The notes under the pieces: model-generated
Told to the model about the DNA's origin: nothing
Database searches by the model: none
What the model saw: only the letters and a program-made list of their open reading frames with translations
NCBI GenBank assembly: GCA_032433765.1
Contig: JAVIAB010000041.1
Coordinates: 81,058,428 to 81,122,427 of the forward strand
Reading direction: 5' to 3'
Length of the DNA stretch: 64,000 nt
Origin: Megaustenia siamemsis
Taxonomy: Eukaryota > Mollusca > Gastropoda > Stylommatophora > Ariophantidae
Shown here: positions 47,007 through 58,061 of the stretch, piece after piece
Position numbering within the stretch: position 1 is the first letter of the stretch
How the letters are laid out: each line of letters begins with the position of its first letter
Made by a program: the position numbers and the translations under genes

Positions 47007-47862
47007 CATCATCATCATCATCGAGTGCCTTCTCGGCAACGAAGGTTGGCTACCATGGATCGCCATTCTACTCTGTTTCTTGCTTTGATGGTGCAGGCTG
47101 TCATAGATTGACTTGTCCATCTTTTGCTGTTACACGTCCATGTTAGTCTTGGTCTGCCTCTGCCTCTTTTACCTTGTATTTTTCCTTCCAATATTACTTT
47201 TAGTAGGCTGTTGTGTCTTTTAACATGCCCCAAAAATTTCATTTGTCTTGTCTTAATTGTATTTAGTAGTTCTCTTTTTATTTTCAGTTGTTTTAAAACT
47301 TCATCGTTTGTTATCTTTTGTTTCCATCCAATTCTACCTATTCTTCTATAAATCCACATTTCAAAGGCTTCAATTTTCTGTTCTGTTTTCTGGTCTAATG
47401 TCCATGTTTCTGCCCCATACAGGAATATTGAGAAGATGTAACATTTTGCCATTCTTAGTTTCAGCCCTGCTGATATTTGTTTTGTTGTTAGTATATTTTT
47501 CATGGCATTAAAATTACTTTTTGCCATACCTATTCTTTTGTGTATTTCAATTTTACATTTTCCATCATTGGTTATAGTATGTCCCAGGTAGTTGTAACTC
47601 TGAACTGTCTCCAGATGTATTCCTTCAACTGTGATATTTAATTGTAGGTCTTGAGAATTTTCTTTGTTTATGATCATAGTTTTATTCTTTTTGATATTCA
47701 TTTCTAGTCCATATTTTTTGCTTGTTATGTTTATCACATTAAGCAATTGTTGTAGGTCTTTAGGATTTTCTGCTAGTAGAACAGTATCATCAGCATATCT
47801 TAGGTTATTGATTATCTTTCCATTAATTTGTAGGCCTGGCATCTTACTGCTCTTTTTATGTA
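47007..47862 (-). pseudogene. LINE family B, copy 2, 5'-truncated, target duplication visible
   Basis: The minus frame at 47842-47018 is unbroken for 274 codons. It starts just after the conserved MPGLQINGK point and includes LRYADDTVLLAE (catalytic residues kept), YLGHTITNDG, YGAETWTLDQKTEQ, MKFLGHVKRH and GKRGRGRPRLTW. The 3' tail is (CAT)n on plus. The direct repeat AGTTCTGGTT at 46997-47006 and 47863-47872 is the target-site duplication. It is the least damaged of the three copies but lacks everything upstream of the palm, so it cannot be autonomous. Confidence 0.93.
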
Positions 47863-47965
47863 AGTTCTGGTTGGAGATGCTAATTTTGTGGGCCTGTTTC
47901 TGTTTGATTTGTCCATTTCTGGACGTTTCTCACGATGGGTGCCGTGTGGGACACGAGTTCTGGTT
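47863..47965. repeat. Right copy of the duplicated segment of about 95 bp
   Basis: Matches 46874-47006 with a few differences (GGACGTTT; one G fewer in GTGGGACAC). LINE B copy 2 sits between the two. Confidence 0.88.
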
Positions 47966-48095
47966 GGAGCTGGTTGTGTCCATTGTATTTCTACAAGAGA
48001 GTAGACACCGCTGAGACGGGTAGATAATATAGGGTCAGTCTTAGGAGTGGGATGAATGTAATATAGCGGCAGAGTTTTATATACAACTTGGAGAA

Positions 48096-48130
48096 ATAGA
48101 TAGACAGACGGATAGATGGATAGATAGATG

Positions 48131-48167
<37 letters not shown>

Positions 48168-48168
48168 C

Positions 48169-48261
<93 letters not shown>

Positions 48262-48360
48262 GGATGGATGGATGGATGGATGGATGGATGGATGGATGGA
48301 TGGATGGATGGATGGATGGATGGATGGATGGATGGATGGATGGATGGATGGACAAATAGA
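48096..48360. repeat. (GATA)n/(GATG)n microsatellite
   Basis: About 36 GATA units followed by a pure GATG block and a short return to GATA. Drifting GTAG units continue to about 48430. Confidence 0.98.
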
Positions 48361-48519
48361 TAGATATAGTGGGTAGGTAGGGTAGTTGGTAAGTAGGTAG
48401 GTAAATATGTAGATAGGAAGCTATGAATGTAGGTCGGTATATATAAATGGCCCTTTTCGTCTTGTCAGACGGTCTAGTGGAGGTTATTGTGCATTTTTTG
48501 AGGTTTTGTTTTTGTCGAA

Positions 48520-48748
48520 CAGCTTTTCTCGTGGCTAATTCTACCAATGTTTGTCGAACAGCTTTTCTCGTGGCTAATTCTACCAATGTTTGTCGAACAG
48601 CTTTTCTCGTGGCTAATTCTACCAATGTTTGTCGAACAGCTTTTCTCGTGGCTAATTCTACCAATGTTTGTCGAACAGCTTTTCTCGTGGCTAATTCTAC
48701 CAATGTTTGTCGAACAGCTTTTCTCGTGGCTAATTCTACCAATGTTTG
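48520..48748 (-). repeat. 39-bp array derived from the LINE E zinc finger
   Basis: Six copies of TTTGTCGAACAGCTTTTCTC, GTGGCTAATTCTACCAATG. On minus each encodes 13 residues ([13 protein letters not shown]) that duplicate the second half of the LINE finger, in frame with the first complete finger. Confidence 0.9.
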
Positions 48749-49164
48749 ACAAACACACGCGGTCACAGAATGAACAAGTCAGGCCCACTGGTCAACAGGG
48801 TTTCCATCCTTTTTCTTGAGTCTTTACTCTTCTAAGTTTTGCCTTAGCACAGTTTCAAATGATGTTATACCGTTCCTTATACTTGCTCTCCATGATGTGC
48901 GATCACTTGCCAGATGTTCCCAGTCATTTTCACATATGTAGAAGTCATTCAGAGATGTTTTACAGATATCTCTATATCTTAGTTTAGGTCTGTCGATTTG
49001 TCTTGTACCGTGTATTAGTTCACCATATAGTTTTTGTCTGGGGATGCGTTTTTCTTCCATTCGCTGGACATGCCCCAGCCATGTTAGTCTTCGACATCTG
49101 AGCATCGACATGATTGTTGGGGCACGTTGCAGGACAGTTCAGTTGGTTATTTTGTCCTGCCATT

Positions 49165-49195
<31 letters not shown>

Positions 49196-49512
49196 GCGAT
49201 CAGGGCTCAATCAGAGTATGACGTCCAGACTCTCACACGAAGACAACTGTCTGTTTAAGCCTGTTAGATCCACTTCGATTGAATACCTGTTAAAACGTTG
49301 CACTGTGTTCTGCGCCAGTGGCCCAGTGCATCCGATTTCAGCCAGCATTTTGTTCAGGTTTGCTTTCCTTAGCCTTTGATTGTCCCCAATCTTCCTGCAA
49401 GGCAGCAGATGCTTTTTTCTGTAGGGGGATTCTGCCCTTAGATGGTCCGCCCTCCCAGGTTTACGAGCCCCATCTGCCCGAGTCACTAGAGGTGACTAAC
49501 ACAGACATGCGA
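49165..49512 (-). mobile_element. Insertion of about 350 bp within LINE E, with (GA)n end
   Basis: LINE E coding stops matching after MHIK (about 49513) and resumes at WQDKITN (about 49164). The intervening DNA starts TCGCATGTCTGTGTTAGTCA on minus and ends in a purine (GA)n run at 49165-49196. A minus frame of 91 codons at 49211-49486 is not recognised. The tail suggests a non-autonomous retroelement. No clear target duplication was found. Confidence 0.65.
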
Positions 49513-50124
49513 CTTGATGTGCATTATTCTGTGGGGACATCGCATGTGGAAGACGTTTAGTCATTGTCCGTGATTTGAGTATGTTGTCCAGGTTTCAGAT
49601 CCACATAATAGTGTACTGAGCACACAAGTTTGATATATTAAGAGTTTAGTCTCCAGTGTTAGCTTTGTGTTGTTCCAGGCCCTTTCTGTGAGTTTGCCGA
49701 AAGTCGTAGTTGCCTCACCAGTTCGGCTGTTTATTTCTTCATCAAGAGAGATGGTTTGCGTAACTGTGGATCCAAGATATGTACATTTCTGTACTGATTC
49801 TAGTGGGCAGTCTTTTAAAGTGATTAATAAAGGTTTGATGTCGCCTTGATTTAGTATTACTGTCTTCTGAACACTAATTGACAGTGAAAAAAGGTCGCAT
49901 GCTTTGTCCAGGTTGTTGATCAGCGATTGTAGGGTGACTTCACTATGAGCGACTAGGGCTGCATCGTCAGCAAATAAAAATTCTTTAAGTAGGGCAACAT
50001 TTGTTTTGGTTTTCGCTCTTAGACGTGCTAGGTTGAACAGTGAGCCATCTGATGCATGGGTAGTTAAATAGTAAATTGATAGAAATGGACATGAGACAAG
50101 AATAACCTCACGCATTTGAATGAA

Positions 50125-50735
50125 GAGGCAATTTGTGTTAGCGTGGGTGAATGTGAGAGAGTGAATGTGAGAGAGTGAATGAGAGTGAATTTGAGCGTGA
50201 ATGAAAGAGTGAATGAGAGAGAGCGAATGCAAGAGTGAATGAGAGAGTGAATGAGAGAGAGAGAGCTAATGCAAGAGTGAATGAGAGAGTGAATGAGTGA
50301 GATAACGAATGCAAGAGTAAATGAGAGAGTGAGTGAGAGAGTGAATGAGAGAGTGAATGAGAGAGAGAGAGCGAATGCCAGAGTGAATGAGAGAGAGAGA
50401 GAGAGAGAGAGAGAGCGAATGCCAGAGTGAATGAGAGAGTGAATGAGAGAGTGAATAAGAGAGTCAATGAGAGAGAGAGAGAGCGAATGCAAGAGTGAAT
50501 GCAAGAGTGAATGAGCGAGTTTATGAGAGAGAGAGAGAGCGAATGCAAGAGTGAATGAGAGAGTGAGTGAGAGAGAGAGCGAATGCAATAGTGAATAAGA
50601 GAGTGAGAGAGAGAGAGAGAGAGCGAATGCAAGAGTGAATGAGAGAGTGAAGGAAAAAGTGAATCTGAGAATGAATGAGAGTGAATGAAAAAGTGAATGA
50701 GAGAGTGAATTTGTGAATGTAAGAGAGCGTTAGTA
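50125..50735. repeat. GA-rich degenerate minisatellite
   Basis: Irregular units of GAGAGAGTGAATGA with GCGAATGCAAGAGTGAAT inserts. It gives long leucine/serine/histidine-rich frames on minus, which are composition artefacts. Confidence 0.93.
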
Positions 50736-50877
50736 ATTGAGTGGATGTGTGAGTGTATGCCAATGGTATGTATGTGTATGTCAATAGTGGAAAGATCGAG
50801 TTATCAATGACGATGTTGAGTTTTTGGCGGAGATGTTGAGTTATCAGTTTGGAAATATCAGCAGTTATATGTGGAGA

Positions 50878-51139
50878 GGGAGCCGCGATAGCTCAGTGGT
50901 TAGTGAACTGGACTACAAAGGACAAGTGGTAGGGTTCGATCCCAACCGACGGCTTCCGGGTTCACCCAGCCTTTAATGGGTACCGGATTTTTTCTGGGAA
51001 AATAAAGCGGCACGGGCGTAATACCGACCACATTACCCTAAAAATCATGTGCCGAAGGTCTGTAAAATTTATGGTCACTAACACCATATTCTCTATACGC
51101 CACTTGGCGTGACGGGGGTACTTTACTTTTTTTTTTTAA
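50878..51139 (+). mobile_element. tRNA-derived SINE (family 1), complete, with target duplication
   Basis: The head GCCGCGATAGCTCAGTGGTT supplies box A (TAGCTCAGTGG), and GGGTTCGATCC near 50932 supplies box B. The body has GCCTTTAATGGGTACCGGAT and AATAAAGCGGCACGGGCG and ends GGGGTACTTTACTTTT with a T-run. ATATGTGGAGA at 50867-50877 is repeated at 51140-51150 as the target-site duplication, so both ends are defined. Pol III transcription and LINE-dependent movement are family knowledge. Confidence 0.93.
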
Positions 51140-51204
51140 ATATGTGGAGACTGAGTCATCGCTGGTAGGGTAGGAGGGAGATTTGGTGGCGTCACTTGTG
51201 TCCC

Positions 51205-51290
51205 TGACTGCTCCAGCGGGAGTCGAACACGGTTGTCCGAACGTTGGTAGCCCAGTCGGGTGGTTTTCCTAACAACGCTACCGAGGCTCC
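51205..51290 (-). mobile_element. tRNA-like sequence, probably SINE head or tRNA relic
   Basis: On minus, GGGAGCCTCGGTAGCGTTGT gives a box-A-like TAGCGTTGTTAGG, and GTGTTCGACTCCC gives a box-B-like sequence at tRNA-like spacing. The acceptor stem does not pair well, so it is not a functional tRNA gene. It lies 55 bp after SINE family 1. Confidence 0.5.
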
Positions 51291-51309
51291 CAGCGGGAAT
51301 AAGCGTAAA

Positions 51310-51400
51310 TAGGGAGTGAATGAGTGTGTGGGGTGAATGATTGTAGATAGGGGTGAATGATTGTAGATAGGGGCTGAATGATTGTAGATAGGGGCTGTAA
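51310..51400. repeat. 22-24-bp tandem repeat, about 4 copies
   Basis: GGGTGAATGATTGTAGATAG and GGGCTGAATGATTGTAGATA units. Confidence 0.85.
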
Positions 51401-51429
51401 TGTAGATAACTACCAATGTTCCTAACAAA

Positions 51430-52284
51430 TAATCTTCAGTGCTGGAGTGACAGAAGAGTGGAGGAATAAAGAATGAAAGTTTAAGGGAATGGAATTAATT
51501 TTTTTTTTTTTTAAACAAAAATGAAAAAGTGAGTAAAAGGGATTGTGGAGAGGAGAATGTAAGATTGTAGGAAGTTAGGCTTGTGCGATTGTGTGGTATA
51601 TGTAACGAAGAAAGACTAATAGGGGAAGGGAAGAAGATATAAGTAAGAAGACAGAAAACGGGTTTCATTAGTTTAACGGAGTCCACGTCACATGAAACTG
51701 GCTCCTCCCCCACTCTTTATTGTTGCCACCAGAGAAAATGCACCGACCTTTCCTACATGTCAGACATCTTGGATCACATCTAAGCTCGAGGAGCTCTGTG
51801 GCCCTTGACAGTCCGTTTTGCGGCTTCCATAGAAATGATTTCTCGTGTCTTTTTTCCCTCGCCCTCAGCTCGGTCTTTGCATTTTAAATAAATGTCAATT
51901 GAGACCTTTGGACGAGCAGAAAATGGAGAATTTGATGAAAACATTAGCTCGGCGAGGCGATGTGTCAGATTGCTGGTTATTGGAGTGCTCCATCTTCTGT
52001 ACTCGCCCCTATCCCCTCGTTCTCCACGTCGTACTTTATCGCTGCCTTAAGATCGTTCAAGATTGAAAATTGGGTTGTCATTCATATCTTGGTCTGCTCG
52101 TTGGAGGCTGGATTAAACGACAGAGCTCACCGGAAATGACGTAGACATGTTTGTGTGTCCGAGTGCATGCTCGAGTGTTGTAATTACTGCCGTTATCTCG
52201 CTAGAACAATGACATCGATTCTAGAATTATTGCGTTGATAACCAACAGATGAATATAACCTTGACCTTATTTGTGGGATGACGG
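51430..52284. other. Unique spacer, no gene seen
   Basis: Contains a T-run at 51498-51511 and no supported coding frame. The last part, from about 52080, is moderate GC without repeats. Confidence 0.55.
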
Positions 52285-52287
52285 CTT

Positions 52288-52620
52288 TATCAGCGTCAGC
52301 AACAGAACAAGACTCATGACGCAACAAAGATTGTCAAATCACAGGACAACTGTCAGCACTGCAGTCTATCAGCGTCAGCAACAGAACTAGACTTATGACG
52401 CAACAAAGATAGTCAAATCACAGGACAACTGTCAGCACTGCAGTCTATCAGCGTCAGCAACAGAACTAGACTTATGACGCAACAAAGATAGTCAAATCAC
52501 AGGACAACTGTCAGCACTGCAGTCTATCAGCGTCAGCAACAGAACTAGACTCATGACGCAACAATCAGAACTAAACTCACAACGCAACAAAATTGTCAAA
52601 TCACAGGACAACTGTCAGCA
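52288..52620 (+). repeat. 79-bp array derived from LINE A
   Basis: Four copies at 79-bp spacing of TATCAGCGTCAGCAACAGAA, CTAGACTTATGACGCAACAA, AGATAGTCAAATCACAGGAC and AACTGTCAGCACTGCAGTC. The last is partly disturbed (extra CAGAACTAAACTCACAACG). Confidence 0.9.
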
Positions 52621-52812
52621 CTGCACTCCAACAAACAGCATGAAAGATAAGATCAGCAATGAAGGTCTAAGAAAGTGGCGGGGATTGGTTCCCACCATAG
52701 AGTGCAAAAAGAAATAACAGCCGTTTAGTTGCGTGAAAAAAAACATAAAGTTCATAACACAACGGGTCGTTAATAAACGTTGAGAGAACATCAGACTCTA
52801 GGGTAGACGTCG

Positions 52813-55612
52813 ACAAGAGATGGATTGATGGAATATTAGAAACACTAGGAAACATAACATCAGGAGAGGACAACAGAAGAGCAAAAGATGGATTGATGGA
52901 ATATTAGAAACACTAGGAAACATAACATCAGGAGAGGACAACAGAAGAGCAAAAGATGGATTGATGGAATATTAGAAACACTAGGAAACATAACATCAGG
53001 AGAGGACAACAGAAGAGCAAAAGATGGATTGATGGAATATTAGAAACACTAGGAAACATAACATCAGGAGAGGACAACAGAAGAGCAAAAGATGGATTGA
53101 TAGAATATTAGAAACACTAGGAAACATAACATCAGGAGATGCCAACAAAAGAGCAAAAGATGGATTGATGGAATATTAGAAACACTAGGAAACATAACAT
53201 CAGGAGATGCCAACAAAAGAGCAAAAGATGGATTGATGGAATATTAGAAACACTAGGAAACATAACATCAGGAGATGCCAACAAAAGAGCAAAAGATGGA
53301 TTGATGGAATATTAGAAACACTAGGAAACATAACATCAGGAGATGCCAACAAAAGAGCAAAAGATGGATTGATGGAATATTAGAAACACTAGGAAACATA
53401 ACAGAAGGAGAGGGACAACAAAAGAGCAAAAGATGGATTGATGGAATATTAGAAACACTAGGAAACATAACGGCAGGAGAGACCAACAGAAGAGCAAAAG
53501 ATGGATTGATGGAATATTAGAAACACTAGGAAACATAACATTAGGAGAGGCCGACAGGAGAGTAAAGATGGATTGATAGAATATTAGAAACACTAGGAAA
53601 CATAACAGTAGGAGAGGCCAACATAAGAGCAAAAGATGGATTGATGGAATATTAGAAACACTAGGAAACATAACAGCAGGAGATGCCAACATAAGAGCAA
53701 AAGATGGATTGATGGAATATTAGAAACACTAGGAAACATAACAGTAGGAGAGGCCAACATAAGAGCAAAAGATGGATTGATGGAATATTAGAAACACTAG
53801 GAAACATAACAGCAGGAGAGGCCAACATAAGAGCAAAAGATGGATTGATGGAATATTAGAAACACTAGGAAACATAACAGTAGGAGAGGCCAACATAAGA
53901 GCAAAAGATGGATTGATGGAATATTAGAAACACTAGGAAACATAACAGTAGGAGAAGCCAACATAAGAGCAAAAGATGGATTGATGGAATATTAGAAACA
54001 CTAGGAAACATAACAGCAGGAGAGGCCAACAGAAGAACAAAAGATGGATTGATAGAATATTAGAAACACTAGGAAACATAACAGTAGGAGAGGCCAACAG
54101 AAGAACAAAAGATGGATTGATGGAATATTAGAAACACTAGGAAACATAACAGCAGGAGAGGCCAACAGAAGAGCAAAAGATGGATTTATGGAATATTAGA
54201 AACACTAGGAAACATAAAAGCAGGAGAGGCCAACAGAAGAGCAAAAGATGGATTGATGGAATATTTGAAACACTAGGAAACATAACAGCAGGAGTGGCCA
54301 ACAGAAGAGCTAAAGATGGATTGATGGAATATTAGAAAAAACTAGGAGACATAACAGCAGGAGAGGCCAACAGAAGAGCAAAAGATGGATTGATGGAATA
54401 TTAGAAACACCAGGAAACATAGAAGCAGGAGAGGTCAACAGAAGAACAAAAGATGGATTGATGGAATATTAGAAACACTAAGAAACATAACAGCAGGAGA
54501 GGCCAACAGAAGAGCAAAAGATGGATTGATGGAATATTAGAAAACACTAGGAAACATAACAGTAGGAGAAGCCAACATAAGAGCAAAAGATGGATTGATG
54601 GAATATTTGAAACACTAGGAAACATAACAGCAGGAGTGGCCAACAGAAGAGCTAAAGATGGATTGATGGAATATTAGAAACACTAGGAAACATAACAGCA
54701 GGAGAGGCCAACAGAAGAGCAAAAGATGGATTGATGGAATATTAGAAACACCAGGAAACATAACAACAGGAGAGGCCAACAGAAGAGCTAAAGATGGATT
54801 GATGGAATATTAGAAACACTAGGAAACATAACAACAGGAGAGGCCAACAGAAGAGCAAAAGATGGATTGATGGAATATTAGAAACACTAGGAAACATAAC
54901 AGCAGGAGAGGCCAACAGAAGAGCAAAAGATGGGTTGATGGAATATTAGAAACACTAGGAAACATAACAGTAGGAGAGGCCAACATAAGAGCAAAAGATT
55001 GATTGATGGAATATTAGAAACACTAGGAAACATAACAGCAGGAGAGGCCAACAGAAGAGCAAAAGATGGATTGATGGAATATTAGAAACACTAGGAAACA
55101 TAACAGCAGGAGAGGACAACAGAAGAATAAAAGATGGATTGATGGAATATTAGAAACACTAGGAAACATAACAGCAGGAGAGGCCAACAGAAGAGTAAAA
55201 GATGGATTGATGGAATATTAGAAACACTAGGAAACATAACAGCAGGAGAGACCAACAGAAGAGTAAAAGATGGATTGATGGAATATTAGAAACACTAGGA
55301 AACATAACAGCAGCAGAGGTCAACAGAAGAGTAAAAGGTGGATTGATGGAATATTAGAAACACTAGGAAACATAACAGCAGGAGAGGTCAACAGAAGAGT
55401 AAAAGATGGATTGATGGAATATTAGAAACACTAGGAAACATAACAGCAGGAGAGGTCAACAGAAGAGTAAAAGATGGATTGATGGAATATTAGAAACACT
55501 AGGAAACATAACAGCAGGAGAGGTCAACAGAAGAGTAAAAGATGGATTGATGGAATATTAGAAACACTAGGAAACATAACAGCAGGAGAGGTCAACAGAA
55601 GAGTAAAAGACC
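52813..55612 (+). repeat. 68-bp array derived from LINE A coding end (locus 2)
   Basis: About 41 copies of AAAAGATGGATTGATGGAAT, ATTAGAAACACTAGGAAACA, TAACAGCAGGAGAGGCCAAC and AGAAGAGC at exact 68-bp spacing. Local subtypes (GATGCCAACAAAAG; GGTCAACAGAAGAGT) form runs, so amplification was step-wise. Same unit, opposite orientation, as 19884-21113. Confidence 0.95.
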
Positions 55613-55734
55613 TTCCTTCGACGCTGTAAAGTAAATGAAGAATGAAAGAGCACGAAGAGTATGTCAGAATAATTATTTGAATTATCAACACCCACGAAGG
55701 GCAAGACCCAAAAGACTAAAGATCATGAAATTAA

Positions 55735-56395
55735 AGATCTATGAGATTGAAGATTCATGAGATTGAAGATCCATGAGATTGAAGATCCATGAGATTGTAG
55801 ATCCATGAGATTGAATACCTGTTGGATTGAAGATTTATGAGATTTAAGATCCATGGGATTGAAGATCTATGAGATTGAATACCTGTTGGATTGAAGATTT
55901 ATGAGATTGAAGATCCATGAGATTGAAGATCCATGAGATTGAAGATCTTTGAGATTAAGGTTTTATGAGATTGAAGATCCATGAGATTGAAGATCTTTGA
56001 GATTGAGGATTTATGAGATTGAAGATCCATGAGATTGAAGATCTTTGAGTTTGAGGATTTATGAGATTGAAGATTTATGAGATTGAAGATTAATGAGATT
56101 GAAGATCCATGAGATTGAAGATCTTTGAGATTGAGGATTTATGAGATTGAAGATCCATGAGATTGAAGATCTTTGAGATGAGGATTTATGAGATTGAAGA
56201 TTTATGAGATTGAAGATTAATGAGATTGAAGATCCATGAGATTGAAGACCTTTGAGATTGAGGATTTATGAGATTGAAGATTTATGAGATTGAAGATTTA
56301 TGAGATTGAAGATTAATGAGATTGAAGATCCATGAGATTGAAGACCTTTGAGATTGAAGACCTTTGAGATTGAAGACCTTTGAGATTGAAGAGCC
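55735..56395. repeat. Minisatellite, 15/16-bp unit
   Basis: About 41 copies of GATTGAAGATCCATGA with TTTATGA, CTTTGA and TAATGA variants, forming a longer periodic pattern. Confidence 0.94.
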
Positions 56396-56496
56396 AGGAG
56401 GAGAACATACCAAAACACCGACACAGTAAATATGTCCAGAAGGCAAACATGGAAATATGTAACCTGGCGTCCGTCATCGTTCTCAAACATGGTAAT

Positions 56497-58050
56497 TAAT
56501 GTCTGTAATGTAGGAGTAGTGTGTGTAATGTAGGAGTAGTGTGTGTGTAATGTAGGAGTAGTGTGTGTAATGTAGGAGTAGTGTGTGTAATGTAGGAGTA
56601 GTGTGTGTAATGTAGGAGTAGTGTGTGTGTAATGTAGGAGAAGTGTGTGTGTAATGTAGGAGAAGTGTGTGTGTAATGTAGGAGTAGTGTGTGTGTAATG
56701 TAGGTGTAGTGTGTGTGCAATGTAGGAGTAGTGTGTGTGTGTAATGTAGGAGAAGTGTGTGTAATGTAGGAGTAGTGTGTGTGTAATGTAGGAGTAGTGT
56801 GTGTGTAATGTAGGAGTAGTGTGTGTGTAATGTAGGAGTAGTGTGTCTGTAATGTAGGAGTAGTGTGTGTGTAATGTAGGAGAAGTGTGTGTGTGTAATG
56901 TAGGAGAAGTGTGTGTGTAATGTAGGAGAAGTGTGTGTGTAATGTAGGAGAAGTGTGTGTGTAATGTAGGTGAAGTGTTTGTTTAATGTAGGAGAAGTGT
57001 GTGTGTAATGTAGGAGTAGTGTGTGTGTGTAATGTTGGAGAAGTGTGTGTGTAATGTAGGAGAAGAGTGTGTGTAATGTAGGAGAAGTGTGTGTGTGTAA
57101 TGTAGCAGTAGTGTGTGTAATGTAGGAGTAGTGTGTGTAATGTAGGAGTAATGTGTGTGTGTAATGTAGGAGAAGTGTGTGTGTAATGTAGGAGAAGTGT
57201 GTGTGTAATGTAGGAGTAGTGTGTGTAATGTAGGAGAAGTGTGTGTGTAATGTAGGAGTAGTGTGTGTGTAATGTAGGAGAAGTGTGTGTGTAATGTAGG
57301 AGTAGTGTGTGTGTAATGTAGGAGTAGTGTGTGTGTAATGTAGGAGTAGTGTGTGTGTAATGTAGGAGAAGTGTGTGTTTAATGTAGAAGAAGTGTGTGT
57401 AATGCAGGAGAAGTGTGTGTGTAATGTAGGAGTAGTGTGTGTGTAATGTAGGAGTAGTGTGTGTGTAATGTAGGAGAAGTGTGTGTGTAATGTAGGAGAA
57501 GTGTGTGTGTAATGTAGGAGTAGTGTGTGTGTAATGTAGGAGTAGTGTGTGTGTAATGTAGGAGAAGTGTGTGTGTAATGTAGGAGAAGTGTGTGTAATG
57601 TAGGAGAAGTGGGTGTGTAATGTAGGAGTAGTGTGTGTGTAATGTAGGAGTAGTGTGTGTGTGTAATGTAGCAGTAGTGTGTGTAATGTAGGAGTAGTGT
57701 GTGTAATGCAGGAGCAGTGTGTGTAATGTAGCAATAGTGTGTGTGTAATGTAGGAGAAGAGTGTGTGTAATGTAGGAGTAGTGTGTGTAATGTAGCAGTA
57801 GTGTGTGTAATGTAGGAGTAGTGTGTGTAATGTAGCAATAGTGTGTGTGTAATGTAGGAGAAGAATGTGTGTAATGTAGGAGTAGTGTGTGTAATGTAGG
57901 AGAAGTGTGTGTGTGTAATGTAGGAGTAGTGTGTGTGTGTGTGTGTGTGTGTAATGTAGGAGAAGTGTGTGTATAATGTAGGAATAGTGTGTGTGTAATG
58001 TAGGAGTAGTGTGTGTGTGTGTAGTAGAAGTGTATGTAATGTAAGAGAAA
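56497..58050. repeat. (GT)n-containing minisatellite, 18-22-bp unit, left part
   Basis: About 75 copies of AATGTAGGAGTAGTGTGTGT with variable GT count. Minus frames (THYSYITHTLLLHY type) are composition artefacts. The array is interrupted by LINE B copy 3 and resumes at 59372 as a related but diverged subtype. Confidence 0.95.
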
Positions 58051-58061
58051 TGTGTGTGTAA

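Larger units (their letters stand above)
48474..50115 (-). pseudogene. LINE family E (minus): reverse transcriptase to zinc finger, interrupted
   Basis: Read on minus: ASDGSLFNLARLRAKTKT, the catalytic LFADDAALVAHSE (about 50000), YLGSTVTQTISLDEEINS, TLLCGSETWTTYS. A frame break follows, then LNVFHMRCPHRIMHIK up to an insertion at 49512-49165. It continues WQDKITN, LTWLGHVQRMEEKRIPRQK, RPKLRYRDICKTSLNDF to a stop at 48824. In another frame comes the C-terminal finger [20 protein letters not shown] with EKSC, tandemly expanded at 48520-48748. A C-terminal CxxC...SH...C finger is known for this LINE type. It is a dead, 5'-truncated copy bordering the GA-rich array. Confidence 0.88.
52285..55650 (+). 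mobile_element. LINE family A copy with two internal tandem expansions (locus 2)
   Basis: The left part (52288-52620) is four copies of a 79-bp unit matching LINE A around 1140-1218 (TGCAACAAAG, TTGTCAAATCA, GGACA, TATCA-like). Next, 52620-52812 matches 1370-1561: CAGCATGAAAGATAAGATCA for CAGTCTGAGAGATAAGATCA, then CACCAGACC-type sequence and GTCGACAAGAGATGG. About 41 copies of the 68-bp unit follow to 55612, then the true end CCTTCGACGCTGTAAAGTAA (compare CCCTCGACGCTGAAAGGCAG). No intact reading frame remains. Confidence 0.87.
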
